DNA from: CAWFSE01 sp963697565
GTDB taxonomy: Bacteria; Actinomycetota; Actinomycetes; CAVWCF01
Assembly (NCBI GenBank): GCA_963697565.1
Contig: CAVOOM010000004.1
Location: forward strand, 1-64,000
DNA length: 64,000 nucleotides
Direction: 5' to 3'
Position 1 is the stretch's first letter; the number at the start of each line of letters is the position of its first letter. Shown one piece after another: positions 6,783-19,990 of this stretch. Under the pieces are notes generated by a model. The model was given only the letters and a program-made list of their open reading frames with translations. It was not told where the DNA came from and did not search any database. Both the position numbers and the translations under genes were made by a program.

Positions 6783-8699
6783 TCAGCCGGCCAGCTGCTC
6801 GCGCAGCGCGCGGCGGCGCTGCTCCAGCTCAACGATCTCGGCGAGCACGGCGGTCTGCGCCTCGGCGTCGCCGGCGTCGGTGCGCTGGAGCCGCGAGCGC
6901 AGGTCGGCGATGCGGCGCTCGACCTCGCGCTCCTCGACCCCGGCGACCTGCTCCGCGGCGTAGCGGGTGGTGGGGGCTCCGGCGACGAGCAGCGGCTCCA
7001 CCGCGAGCTCTGCAGCCAGCGACCGGACGACCTCGCTGTCGGCGGCTCCACGCACGGCCTCGACCCACGCCGATCCGGACGCGGCGCTCGCGCACCCGCC
7101 CGGCGCCCGCGACGGCCCGGGCCAGCGCGACGTAAGCGGGATGCCAGAAAGCCCCCGCGTCGACCTCGTCGAGCCGGTCGCCCACGAGGTCGGGGTGCTG
7201 CATGCGCGAGCTTGAGGGCCTCGCGCTCGACCGCGAGCCGCGGCTCGCGCGGATTCGGGCGCGGGATCGGGGGCTCCACAGGCTCGGCCGCGGCGGCGTC
7301 GGCGTCACCCTCCGTCGCTGTCGTGTTGACGGGCGCCGGCGCCCGCTCGCGGGTGGTCGCGGTCTGCGGTCCGCGCCGCTCCGCCGCGGAGACCGCCGCC
7401 AGCACCGGCGGCGCCTCCATGCCGATCCAGCCGGCGAGCAGCCGCGCGTACTCGGGCCGCAGCGAGCGGTCCTTGATCCGGGCGACGAGCGGGGCGCCGG
7501 CCCGCAATGCGGCGATCCGGCCCTCGGCGTGGTCGAGGTCGTGCGAGCGCACCGCAGACCGGATGGCGAACTCCACGAGCGGCACCCGCGCGTCCACCAG
7601 CCCTCGTACGGCCTCGGGGCCCTTCTGCTGGCGCAGTTCGCACGGGTCGAGGCCACCGGGCTCGACCGCCACGAAGGTCTGCGCGACGAACTTCTGCTCG
7701 TCGTCGAAGGCCCGCAGCGCGGCCTTCTGCCCTGCGGCGTCGCCGTCGAAGGTGAAGACCACCTGGCCGGTGAAGGCAGAGTCGTCCATCAGCAGCCGGC
7801 GCAGCACCTTGATGTGCTCCTCGCCAAACGCCGTGCCGCAGGTCGCGACCGCGGTCTCGACCCCCGACAGGTGGCAGGCCATCACGTCGGTGTAGCCCTC
7901 GACGACCACCGCCTGCTGCTGCTTGGCGATCGCGCGCTTGGCGAACTCGATGCCGTACAGCACCTGCGACTTCTTGTAGACCGACGTCTCGGGGGTGTTG
8001 AGGTACTTGGGCCCCTCGTCAGTGTCGTAGAGGCGGCGGGCCCCGAAGCCGACGGTGTCGCCGCCGATGTCGCGGATCGCCCAGGTCAGCCGGCCCCGGA
8101 AGCGGTCGTAGACGCCGCGCTTGCCCTCGACGACGAGCCCGGCGCCCAGCAGCTCCTGGTCGGTGAAGCCGGCCGCGCGCAGGTGGTCGGTCAGGCCGTT
8201 CCACCCCTGCGGGGCGTAGCCCACGCCGAAGCGCTCGGCCGCGTCGCGGTCGAAACCGCGCTCCTCGAGGAAGCGCCGGCCGATCTGCGCCTCCGGCGAC
8301 TGCAGCTGGGCGGTGTAGAAGGCCGCGGCCGCCTTGTTGGCCTCGACCAGCCGGGCCCGCAAGCCCGCGCTCGCGGTTGTCCGGTGCGGGTCCCTCGACG
8401 TAGCGCAGCTCAAGGCCGGCCCGCGCGGCCAGCCGCTCCACGGCCTCGGCGAACGACAGGTGGTCGATCTTCTGCAGGAAGGTGAGGACGTCGCCGCCCT
8501 CGCCGCAGCCGAAGCAGTGGTAGAAGCCGCGGCTCGGGGTGACGTGGAACGACGGGGAGCGCTCGTCGTGGAACGGGCAGAGCCCCTTCAGCGAGCCGCC
8601 GCCGGCGCTGCGCAGCTGGGTGTACTCGCCGATCACCTCGGCAATGTTGGTCCGCGACCGCACCTCGGCGATGTCGTCGTCGCGGATCCGGCCTGCCAT
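6783..8699 (-). CDS. dnaG: DNA primase, with several frame breaks
   Basis: The primase makes RNA primers at the replication fork. The N-terminus MAGRIRDDDIAEVRSR leads to the CHC2 zinc finger (CPFHDE...HCFGCG). The catalytic core shows the Toprim motifs VVVEGYTDVMACH and FTFDGDAAGQKAA, and the C-terminal helicase-binding part ends REQLAG. Frame changes are needed near 8380, 7190 and 7050; total length is about 638 residues, normal for actinobacteria. Because primase is essential, the breaks are almost certainly sequence errors. It starts the minus-strand dnaG-GNAT-dgt neighbourhood and is close to dgt as in other actinobacteria. Confidence 0.92.
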
Positions 8700-8708
8700 G
8701 CGGTCACT

Positions 8709-9222
8709 CTACGGCCGGGGGCCGTCCATCCCCACGGGCCGCCAGGCCACCCGGTGCGGGATCCCCCCGGCCGTCTCGAAGACCGGCCCGACGGCCCGGA
8801 ACCCGTGCGCCTCATAGAAGCCGAGCGCGACGACCCGGGCGTTGCACCACACCAGCTCGGCTCCGGCTGCCGCCGCCACCCGCATCCCCTCGAGCAGCAG
8901 CGCCGCGCCGTACCCCTGCCCGCGCACGGACGGGTCGGTCGGCCATCCCGCGCAGCCGCCACGCCCGGTTTGCGGTGGCAGGAGATGAGGTTTCACTCCC
9001 TGGCACCGCAGATCCGGGGGGCGGGGGCTCGGCGAACCACGTCGAGCAGCCGACCACGGCCCCCTCGGGCGAGAGGGCGGCCAGGTGCACCGTGCTCGCG
9101 AGGTGCTCCTCGGGGTAGACCGACGCGGCCAGCGGCTGCCCGGCCCGCAGCACGGCGGAGCGCAGCGGCCGTACGCGCTCGGCGGCCACCCGCTCGATGA
9201 GCGCCCCCTCAGGCAGGCTCAC
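8709..9222 (-). CDS. GNAT acetyltransferase carrying an in-frame palindromic insert
   Basis: The N-terminal part (SLPEGALIERVAAERVRPLR) and the C-terminal acetyl-CoA-binding part (SVRGQGYGAALLLEGM, then LGFYEAHGFRAVGP) lie in different frames joined near 8940-8960 by one extra base. GNAT enzymes transfer acetyl from acetyl-CoA to amines. Between GCSTWFAEP and AWRLRGMA the chain has about 18 residues (PGSAVPGSETSSPATANR) encoded by the palindromic repeat at 8964-9019. The GTG start at 9222 overlaps the dgt stop. Confidence 0.75.
8964..9019. repeat. palindromic repeat, copy 1 (inside a GNAT gene)
   Basis: About 56 bases beginning CCCGGTTTGCGGTGG and ending CACCGCAGATCCGGGG form a long imperfect hairpin. 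It matches the copy at 15183-15238 in sequence and orientation; the loop region is less conserved. Confidence 0.6.
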
Positions 9223-10445
9223 GCCCGACCGCCGATCAGCCGCGCGTGCCAGGCCACCGCCGTGGGGTCGGTGAGCGAGGCGACCTGGTCGATGACGACC
9301 CGCAGCCGCGCGGCGTCGTCGGCCGCCGAGGTGAAGTACGGCCGCAGCCAGGGGTCGAGCGCGGCCGGCGACCCGAGCCGCAGGGCTGACACGAGCTCGA
9401 GCAGCAGCTCGCGCTGGGACGCGTAGACCGACTCGGCGCCGGCGCGGCCCATCACGTACACCGCGGCGACCGCCTTGAGCGCGGCCACCTCGATGCGCGC
9501 CTGCCGCGGCACGACGAGGTCCGCGGCGTAGCGGGTCAACCGGTCGCCCCCGTAGGCCTCACGGGTGGCGCGCTCGGCGGCCTGGCAGAACCGTCCGATC
9601 AGCTGGCTGGTGAGGTTCTTGAGCGAGGCGAGCCCGCGCTGCGAGCCGTCGTACCCGTGCGGCCACCACGGCTGCGCGAGCAGGCCCGCAAGGGCCGCGG
9701 CCACCTCACCCGGGTCGGCGTCGCGGGCGTACTGGTGGACCGCGAGGTCCGCGACGGCCTTCTGCTCGACCGGGTCGGCCAGCACCGCCAGGTTGACGAG
9801 CCCCGCGTGCAGGCCGTCCTCGACATCGTGGACGGAGTAGGCCACGTCGTCGGCCCAGTCCATGACCTGGGCCTCCAGGCACCGCCGCTCCCCCGGCGAC
9901 GCCGCCCGCGCCCAGTCGAAGACCTCGCGGTCGTCGTCGTACACGCCGAACTTGCGTAGGCCCTCGCGACGCGGCCAGGGGTACTTGGTCGCCGCGTCCA
10001 GCGACGCCCGGGTGAGGTTGAGGCCGAGCGAGCGGTCGCCCGCGTACGACTTGGCCTCCAGTCGGGTGAGCACGCGCAGCGACTGGGCGTTGCCCTCGAA
10101 CCCCCCGCAGGCGCGGGCGGCCTCGTGCAGGGCGTCCTCGCCGTTGTGGCCGAACGGCGGGTGGCCGAGGTCGTGGGCCAGGGCGGCGGTCTCGACCAGG
10201 TCGGGGTCGCAGCCCAGCGCCGCGCCGAGCTCGCGGGCGACCTGCGCCACCTCGAGGGTGTGGGTGAGCCGGGTGCGGGGGAAGTCGTCCTCCCACGGGG
10301 CGACCACCTGGGTCTTGGCCGCCAGGCGGCGCAGCGCCGACGAGTGCAGGACCCGGGCCCGGTCGCGCTCGAACGCGGTGCGCGTGGCCCGCTTGGGCGG
10401 CTCCTCGAGGTAGCGGGCCGTGTCGCCCGCGCCGTAGCCGTCCAC
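9219..10445 (-). CDS. dgt: dGTP triphosphohydrolase (HD domain)
   Basis: The 408-residue enzyme splits dNTPs into deoxynucleoside and triphosphate. The HD-domain metal site is visible: RLTHTLEVAQVAREL, then AALAHDLGHPPFGHNGED, and AQVMDWADDVAYSVHDVEDG further on. The GTG at 10445 was chosen because the family N-terminus (YLEEPPKRATRTAFERDRARVL) starts soon after. Its stop overlaps the GNAT start by four bases. Confidence 0.93.
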   Translation of the reverse strand: MDGYGAGDTARYLEEPPKRATRTAFERDRARVLHSSALRRLAAKTQVVAPWEDDFPRTRLTHTLEVAQVARELGAALGCDPDLVETAALAHDLGHPPFGHNGEDALHEAARACGGFEGNAQSLRVLTRLEAKSYAGDRSLGLNLTRASLDAATKYPWPRREGLRKFGVYDDDREVFDWARAASPGERRCLEAQVMDWADDVAYSVHDVEDGLHAGLVNLAVLADPVEQKAVADLAVHQYARDADPGEVAAALAGLLAQPWWPHGYDGSQRGLASLKNLTSQLIGRFCQAAERATREAYGGDRLTRYAADLVVPRQARIEVAALKAVAAVYVMGRAGAESVYASQRELLLELVSALRLGSPAALDPWLRPYFTSAADDAARLRVVIDQVASLTDPTAVAWHARLIGGRA

Positions 10446-10486
10446 GCCCCCGACCCTAGCGACCCGCGGCCGGCGCGCCCGCCGGC

Positions 10487-11182
10487 TCAGAGCGCCTGCG
10501 GGCCGTCCTCCGGGCTGGCCCCGAGGAGCCGGTACCAGGAGTAGGCGGCGGTCTCGCGCATCATGTAGCGCGCCTGCACCTCGCGCGTGGCCACGGCCGG
10601 CCCGGACCGCGCGGGCGACGTCGCCACCTCGAGGCCCAGATCGCGGGCCATCTGCGCCGAGCGGAACGAGTGCCAGGGATCGGTCACCAGCACGAGCGAC
10701 CCGATGCCGCGCTCGGCCAGCACCGGGGCGGCCGCCTCCAGGCTGCCCAGGCTGTCGGCGCCCTCGCCCACCACGATGATCGCCTCGGCGGGGACGCCCT
10801 TCTTGGCGAGGTACGCCGCGCCGGCCTCGGCCTCGGTGAACCGGTCGCCGTCCTGCTTGCCGCCCACGGTGACGACGGCGGGCGCGATGCCCTTCGCGTA
10901 GAGGGACGCGGCGTGGTCGAGGCGCGCCGAGAAGACCTTCGAGGGGGTGCCGTCGAACTGCGCCGCCCCCATCACCAGGATCGCGTCGCTGGCCGGGCGC
11001 TGGTCCTGCCGGGCGGTCCACCAGATCGCCCCGGCGCTCACCAGCGGGATCAGCAGGACCAGGGCCAGCAGGGTGCCGACGATCGTCGCCACGGCGCGGC
11101 GGACCCGGCGGCCGCGCCGACGCGGCGGCTGCGGGCGCGCAGCGGCGCCGGCCTCCGGCCCCACGGCCACCCGATCGGTCAT
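10487..11182 (-). CDS. YdcF/ElyC-type (DUF218) membrane-anchored protein
   Basis: The 231-residue protein has an arginine-rich N-terminus followed by one transmembrane helix (about residues 29-53, AVATIVGTLLALVLLIP...). The DUF218 core then shows DAILVMGAAQFDGTPS, SLYAKGIAPAVVTVGGK, EAIIVVGEGADSLGS and LVTDPWHSFRSAQMAR. Members are linked to envelope processes such as undecaprenyl-phosphate or vancomycin-related traits in other bacteria; the exact reaction is unknown. ATG at 11182. Confidence 0.85.
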   Translation of the reverse strand: MTDRVAVGPEAGAAARPQPPRRRGRRVRRAVATIVGTLLALVLLIPLVSAGAIWWTARQDQRPASDAILVMGAAQFDGTPSKVFSARLDHAASLYAKGIAPAVVTVGGKQDGDRFTEAEAGAAYLAKKGVPAEAIIVVGEGADSLGSLEAAAPVLAERGIGSLVLVTDPWHSFRSAQMARDLGLEVATSPARSGPAVATREVQARYMMRETAAYSWYRLLGASPEDGPQAL

Positions 11183-11215
11183 CGCACCAGTGTCGCCCAC
11201 AGCCCGGGTCGGCGG

Positions 11216-11254
11216 CGAACGGCGAACCGACGGGCTGCGCCGGTCCGCCGTTCG
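11216..11254 (-). terminator. hairpin downstream of ppdK
   Basis: Bases 11216-11229 and 11241-11254 pair over 14 positions with one mismatch around an 11-nt loop, starting 9 bases after the ppdK stop on the minus strand. There is no U tract. Confidence 0.6.
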
Positions 11255-11262
11255 ATGTCGCG

Positions 11263-13960
<2,698 letters not shown>

Positions 13961-14051
13961 CGGAACCCCTTTACCGCACCGCGCCCGATCTCGAAGCCGG
14001 GCTCCCTGCGGGCGAGCCTAAACCCCCGGCCGCCGGTCGGGACCGGGACCT

Positions 14052-15161
14052 TCAGCCCCCGGAGTGGGCCGTCTCCCCCGCGCTCGGCACCACCCACTCG
14101 TCCGGGTCGTCCAGCCAGCGGTCCGGCAGCGAGACCCGCTTGGCGGTGTTCGTGCGGCCGCGCGGGGCGCCGAGCACGGCCTCGGGGTACGGCTGGTCGA
14201 GGTCCAGCGCGGCGAGCCGCTCGTCGAGCTCGGCCAGCGTGGAGACGTGGGCGAGCGCCAGCCGGGCCTCGCCGCCGACCGCGAAGCCCTTGAGGTACCA
14301 CGCGATGTGCTTGCGCAGCTCGACGCAGCCCTTGGCCTCGCCGAAGGCCTCCACCAGCAGCTCGGCGTGGCGGCGCATCACGCGCACGACCTCGCGCAGG
14401 CCGGGCGGCTCGGGCTGGGGGCGGCCATCGAACGCCGCGGCGAGCTCGGCGAACAGCCACGGCCGGCCCAGGCAGCCGCGCCCCACGACCACCCCGTCGC
14501 AGCCGGTCTCGGCCACCATCCGGACGGCGTCGGACGCCTGCCAGATGTCGCCGTTGCCGAGCACCGGGATGTCGAGGGCGTCCTTGAGCCGGCGGATCGC
14601 CGCCCAGTCCGCCGTGCCGCCGTAGAACTGCGCCGCCGTGCGCCCATGCAGGGCCACCCAGGCGACGCCCTCGTCCTGGGCGGCGCGGCCGGCCTCCAGG
14701 TAGGTGAGCGCGGACTCGTCGATGCCCTTGCGCATCTTGACCGTCACCGGCAGGTCGCCGGCGTTCCGCACGGCCGCGCGCACGACGGCGCGGAACAGCC
14801 GCCGCTTGTACGGCAGGGCCGATCCGCCGCCCTTGCGGGTGACCTTGGGCACCGGGCAGCCGAAGTTGAGGTCGATGTGGTCGGCGAGCCCCTCGTCGCG
14901 GACCATCGCCGCGGCCCGCCCCACGACGTGCGGGTCCACGCCGTACAGCTGCAGGCTGCGGGGGCGCTCATCGGGGGCGAAGGCGACCATCCGCAGCGTC
15001 TCGGCGTCGCGCTCGACCAGGGCCCGCGAGGTGATCATCTCGCTGACGAACAGCCCGGCGCCGTACTCGCGGCACAGCCGTCGGTAGGCGATGTTGGTGA
15101 CTCCGGCCATCGGCGCCAGCACCACCGGCACCTCGAGCGTCCACCGCCCCAGCCTCAGCAT
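14052..15161 (-). CDS. dusB: tRNA dihydrouridine synthase
   Basis: The 369-residue FMN enzyme reduces uridines in the tRNA D-loop. Seen motifs are LAPMAGVTNIAYRRLCREYG, NFGCPVPKVTRKGGGSAL (catalytic cysteine), HGRTAAQFYGG and GNGDIW with DGVVVGRGCLGRPW. The ATG at 15161 was chosen; 16 more in-frame codons upstream (to 15209) encode the palindromic repeat and are not conserved in the family. The C-terminal extension of about 60 residues is typical of actinobacterial Dus. Confidence 0.93.
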   Translation of the reverse strand: MLRLGRWTLEVPVVLAPMAGVTNIAYRRLCREYGAGLFVSEMITSRALVERDAETLRMVAFAPDERPRSLQLYGVDPHVVGRAAAMVRDEGLADHIDLNFGCPVPKVTRKGGGSALPYKRRLFRAVVRAAVRNAGDLPVTVKMRKGIDESALTYLEAGRAAQDEGVAWVALHGRTAAQFYGGTADWAAIRRLKDALDIPVLGNGDIWQASDAVRMVAETGCDGVVVGRGCLGRPWLFAELAAAFDGRPQPEPPGLREVVRVMRRHAELLVEAFGEAKGCVELRKHIAWYLKGFAVGGEARLALAHVSTLAELDERLAALDLDQPYPEAVLGAPRGRTNTAKRVSLPDRWLDDPDEWVVPSAGETAHSGG

Positions 15162-15182
15162 CCGCCCGACCCCGCAGGGCAC

Positions 15183-15238
15183 CCCGGTTTGCGGTGGTAG
15201 GAGAGGCATCTCACTGCTCGTGCCACCGCAGACCGGGA
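15183..15238. repeat. palindromic repeat, copy 2 (between dusB and glyS)
   Basis: CCCGGTTTGCGGTGG (15183-15197) is complementary to CCACCGCAGACCGGG near the right end with a single G-T mismatch, giving a 15-bp stem and a loop of about 26 nt. It matches the copy at 8964-9019. It lies in the dusB leader and after the glyS stop and may serve as a glyS terminator. Confidence 0.6.
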
Positions 15239-15254
15239 CGCATGGTGGGGCGGG

Positions 15255-16640
<1,386 letters not shown>

Positions 16641-16708
16641 TGAGGTGACTCCATCCGGCTGGGTGTCGGCGAGCCTGCGCGTACGGGCGCCAGGCGAGGG
16701 GTTGCAGG

Positions 16709-17386
16709 CTACGCGATCGGCCGGCCGCCGGGCCCGGACAGGATCGCGCGGATCTCCTCGTCGGTCGGCGGGGTGAAGTCGTCGTAGGCCCAGGACACCG
16801 CGCGGAACAGCAGCGGGGTGCGCACCGCCACCACCTCGTCGACCCCGCGCCGCAGCGCCGACCGCAGCAGCTCGACGCCCTCGCGCGGGGCGACCGGCAG
16901 CCCGACCACGATGGAGCGAGGCGGCGGGTCGGCCTCGAGCAGCGCCAGCAGCGCCGCCCGCATCGTGGCGCCCGTGGCGAGGCCGTCGTCGCACACCACG
17001 ACATCGCGGCCGGCGACTTCCAGCGGAGGCCGGCCGGGGCGCCACCGCGCCTCCAGGTCGCGGGCGTGGGCGAGCTCCCCCTCAAGCACCTGGGCCACCG
17101 CCGCCTCGGGGATCCCCGCGTCCCGGACCACCGAGGGGTTGAGCACGCTGCGGCCGTCGGCAAGCACCGCACCCATCGCCACCTCCGGCTGCCCCGGCAC
17201 CCCGAGCTTGCGCACGATCAAGGCGTCGAGCTCGGCGCCCAGCGCCTCGGCCACCTCGGCGGCCACCGGCACCCCGCCCCGAGGGATCCCGACGACCAAC
17301 GGCGCCGGGTCGTACGCCCGGCGCCCCGTGATCGCGGCGGCCAGCGCCTGCCCGCCCGCGCGCAGGTCGGCGAACCGGCCGCTCAC
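16709..17386 (-). CDS. phosphoribosyltransferase family protein
   Basis: The 225-residue product shows the PRTase pattern: VVGIPRGGVPVAAEVAEALG, an extended hood region and the PRPP loop VVVCDDGLATGATMRAAL. Proteins of this type (often with an erythromycin-esterase partner) have unknown substrates; the PRPP loop is complete, so it is probably active. The GTG at 17386 overlaps the stop of the upstream ABM gene. It sits just after glyS in the opposite sense of gene naming but on the same strand. Confidence 0.85.
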   Translation of the reverse strand: MSGRFADLRAGGQALAAAITGRRAYDPAPLVVGIPRGGVPVAAEVAEALGAELDALIVRKLGVPGQPEVAMGAVLADGRSVLNPSVVRDAGIPEAAVAQVLEGELAHARDLEARWRPGRPPLEVAGRDVVVCDDGLATGATMRAALLALLEADPPPRSIVVGLPVAPREGVELLRSALRRGVDEVVAVRTPLLFRAVSWAYDDFTPPTDEEIRAILSGPGGRPIA

Positions 17387-17730
17387 GCGGGCGGCCCCAG
17401 GTCGACCGGCTCCCACCCGTCGCTGGCGAGCCCGTCGGCGTGCAGCAGCTCGTACGCGGTGGGCTCGTCGAGCGCCTCGCCGAGCACCGGCCAGGCGGTG
17501 ACCTTGACGTCGTAGCCGGACAGCGCCCGCCGGTACGCGCCGACGTGGTCCCACTCGGTCTCCACGACGAAGAGCGACCGGTCGTCGACGGCGCGCCCGA
17601 TCCGGGCCGAGCGGTAGCCGGGCCGCTCGGCGAGCACCGCGACGGCGGCGCGGGCGCGCTCAAGCCACGCGGACTCCGAGCCGTGGGGCACCTGGTGCCT
17701 GGTGACGACGAGCACGCGGACTCCTGACAC
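17383..17730 (-). CDS. ABM-type (antibiotic biosynthesis monooxygenase fold) protein
   Basis: About 115 residues with a ferredoxin-like fold pattern: VRVLVVTRHQVP, RAAVAVLAERPGYRSARIGR and SLFVVETEWDHVGAYRRALSG. ABM domains include monooxygenases and heme-degrading enzymes; nothing here fixes the reaction. Start GTG at 17730 or 17715. It overlaps the phosphoribosyltransferase start by four bases. Confidence 0.75.
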   Translation of the reverse strand: MSGVRVLVVTRHQVPHGSESAWLERARAAVAVLAERPGYRSARIGRAVDDRSLFVVETEWDHVGAYRRALSGYDVKVTAWPVLGEALDEPTAYELLHADGLASDGWEPVDLGPPA

Positions 17731-17788
17731 GATGGGCGGGCGTCCCGCCATCGTCTCAGGGGCGCGCCCCTCGAGAGCCGGAGCCGAC

Positions 17789-18214
17789 GTGTCCAACTCG
17801 CGCCGCCCCCAGAACGCCCCGCGCCCCGAGAACGGGCCGGCTCGCAAGCCCGCGCCCCGGCCGGCCAAGCCGCAGACCGCGGCTCAGAAGCGGGCGGCGC
17901 AGGCCCAGGCCGCCCGCACCGCCAACGTCTCGCCGTTCCGGCGCTGGCTGGAGCGGACCACCGGACCCCTGCTGGCGCGCTTCGCGCGCGCCCCCAAGTG
18001 GGCGGTGCTCCTGCTTCTGGTCAGCCTCATGGTCGGCGGGCTGACGCTGCCGACCTACCTCGGCGCCGCGATGCTGCTGACGCTCACGCTCTTCCTCGCC
18101 TGGATCACCGCGCTGGCCTGGCCGGCGCTCTCCCCCGGCGGCAAGGCGATGCGCTCGCTCGTGGTCGGGATCATGCTGGGGGCGATCTACTTCAAGGCGA
18201 CCGGCCGGGCCTAG
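17789..18214 (+). CDS. small actinobacterial membrane protein (DUF6703-like)
   Basis: The 141-residue protein has a basic, proline-rich N-terminus (about 60 residues), then two long hydrophobic segments (WAVLLLLVSLMVGGLTLP... and LLTLTLFLAWITALAWPAL) and a short third one (SLVVGIMLGAIYF). A protein of this type lies next to the zinc genes in Streptomyces-like genomes as I recall; function unknown. GTG at 17789 is the likely start because the open frame before it overlaps the divergent gene. Confidence 0.7.
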   Translation: MSNSRRPQNAPRPENGPARKPAPRPAKPQTAAQKRAAQAQAARTANVSPFRRWLERTTGPLLARFARAPKWAVLLLLVSLMVGGLTLPTYLGAAMLLTLTLFLAWITALAWPALSPGGKAMRSLVVGIMLGAIYFKATGRA

Positions 18215-18247
18215 CCGGATCCCCGGATCCCTCTCCCGTGGATGGTT

Positions 18248-18285
18248 TTGACAATCATTGTCAGATAGACAGAGAATGATTGTCA
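18248..18285 (+). promoter_or_regulatory. znuA promoter with two Zur operators
   Basis: TGACAATCATTGTCA (18249-18263) is a perfect inverted repeat matching the Zur box pattern TGANAATNATTNTCA. A second box, AGAGAATGATTGTCA (18271-18285), differs from the pattern in one base and ends on the A of the start codon. A -35 TTGACA (18248-18253) and a -10-like GAGAAT (18272-18277) lie inside the two boxes, so zinc-loaded Zur would cover the whole promoter. Transcription would start at the ATG, giving a leaderless mRNA. Confidence 0.85.
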
Positions 18286-19230
18286 TGTCGCGCACACGCC
18301 CTACGCTGTCCCTCGTGGCCCTCGCCGCTGCATCCGCCCTCGTCCTGACTGCCTGCGGCAGCAGCGATGACACCGCGTCGGAGTCCGACGGCTCCGGCCC
18401 CCTGGACGTGGTGGCCGCCTTCTACCCCCTTGAACTGATGGTCGAGGAGGTCGGCGGCGACCGGGTCTCGGTCTCCAACCTCGCCAAGCCGGGCGCCGAG
18501 CCGCACGACCTCGAGCTCACCCCGAGCGATGTCGCCCGGGTCTCCGATGCCGACCTGGTCGTCTACCTCGAGGGCTTCCAGCCCGCGGTCGACGACGCGG
18601 TGGCCTCCGAGGCGCCGGACACGTCGTGGAACGCCGGCGAGTACGCCAACCTCGACCTGACGTACACCCCCATCGAGGAGGGCGAGGAGGCGACCGACGA
18701 GGCGGGCGCCGTCGACCCGCACTTCTGGCTCGACCCCACCCGCTACGCCGAGGTGGCCACAGCCCTGGCCGCGGGCCTGAGCGACCTCGACCCGGACGGC
18801 GCCGCCACGTACGAGGCCAACGCCCAGGCGTTCGTCGACGACCTCGAGACCCTCGACGCCGAGTGGAAGGCCGGGGTCGAGGTCTGCTCCAACCGCAACC
18901 TCGTCACGAGCCACAACGCGTTCGGCTACCTCGCCCAGCGCTACGACCTCGAGCAGCGCGGCATCACCGGGCTGACCCCCGAGGACGAGCCGACGCCGCA
19001 GGCCCTGGCCGACATCGCGCGAGTTCGTGACCGCCAACGACGTCAAGACGATCTACTTCGAGACCCTGGTCAGCCCGGCCATCGCCGAGACCCTGGCCGC
19101 CGAGACCGGGGCGAAGACCGCCGTGCTCGACCCGGTCGAGGGGCTCAGCGAGGAGTCCGAGGGCTCCGACTACTTCGAGATCATGCGGGCCAACCTGGCC
19201 AACGTGCGCGCCGGGCAGCCCTGCCCGTGA
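18285..19230 (+). CDS. znuA: zinc ABC transporter substrate-binding lipoprotein, one frame break
   Basis: The product is about 315 residues. A signal peptide ends in the lipobox LTAC with the lipidated cysteine at 24. Zinc ligands of the cluster A-I family are recognisable: H74 in AEPHDLELTP, H146 in VDPHFWLDP and the histidine of TSHNAFGY. One extra base near 19020 (GCGCGAG) splits the frame; the second frame resumes EFVTANDVKTIYFETLVSP and ends at 19230. The ATG at 18285 fits a leaderless start, with a second ATG at 18276 inside the operator. Stop overlaps znuC. Confidence 0.92.
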
Positions 19231-19979
19231 CCCCCGAGCCCCTGCTGCGACTCGCCTCGGCGTCCTTCGGGTACGCCGGGGCGGTCGTGGTGGAGGGGCT
19301 GTCCCTCACCATCCACCGGGGCGAGGTGATCGCCCTCGTCGGTCCGAACGGGTCGGGCAAGTCCACGGTGGTCAAGGCGGTGCTCGGGCTGGCGGAGACG
19401 CTGAAGGGGACCGTCGAGCTCGGGCTGCCCCGGGCGGAGGTCGGCTACGTCCCGCAGCGGGAGGCCACCCACGGGGTCGTCCCGTCGACCGTCGAGGAGT
19501 TCGTGGTCTCGGGGCGGCTGGCCCGGATGCCCCGGTTTCGGCCCTTGCGGCCGCGGGACCGGGCCGCCGTGCGTGCGGCCATCGACACCGTGGGTCTGGG
19601 CGCCCAGCACCGGACACCGCTCAGCCGGCTGTCGGGCGGCCAGCACCGCCGGGCCCTCATCGCGCGCGCCCTGGCCTCGCAGCCGACCCTGCTGTTCATG
19701 GACGAGCCGCTCGCGGGGGTCGACGCCGAGAGCCAGCAGGTGCTCGCGGCGACCCTCACCGGGCTGGCCGCCGAGGGCGCCACGCTGGTGCTCGTGCTGC
19801 ACGAGCTCGGGCCGCTGGAGCCGCTGATCAGCCGGGTGGTCCGGCTGCACGCCGGCGCGGTCGTGTACGACGGGCCGCTCACCGCACAGGTGCAGGCCGT
19901 CCTGGGCGAGGACGCCCATGCCGACCACGTGCACGACTCCACTCCCGTGCCCGCGCCCGGGCTCGGATTGACGGGCTGA
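19227..19979 (+). CDS. znuC: zinc ABC transporter ATP-binding protein
   Basis: The 250-residue ATPase has Walker A GPNGSGKST, the signature LSGGQHRRA, Walker B LLFMDEP and an H-loop histidine in LVLHELGPL. A C-terminal DAHADHVHDS stretch is histidine-rich and may bind zinc. The GTG start overlaps the znuA stop by four bases, which identifies the operon partner. Confidence 0.93.
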   Translation: MTPEPLLRLASASFGYAGAVVVEGLSLTIHRGEVIALVGPNGSGKSTVVKAVLGLAETLKGTVELGLPRAEVGYVPQREATHGVVPSTVEEFVVSGRLARMPRFRPLRPRDRAAVRAAIDTVGLGAQHRTPLSRLSGGQHRRALIARALASQPTLLFMDEPLAGVDAESQQVLAATLTGLAAEGATLVLVLHELGPLEPLISRVVRLHAGAVVYDGPLTAQVQAVLGEDAHADHVHDSTPVPAPGLGLTG

Positions 19980-19990
19980 GGGGGTCTCGC

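Noticed and set aside
6783..8699. Programmed frameshifting in dnaG
   Set aside because: Several breaks without slippery motif, and similar breaks in many unrelated genes; sequence error is simpler.
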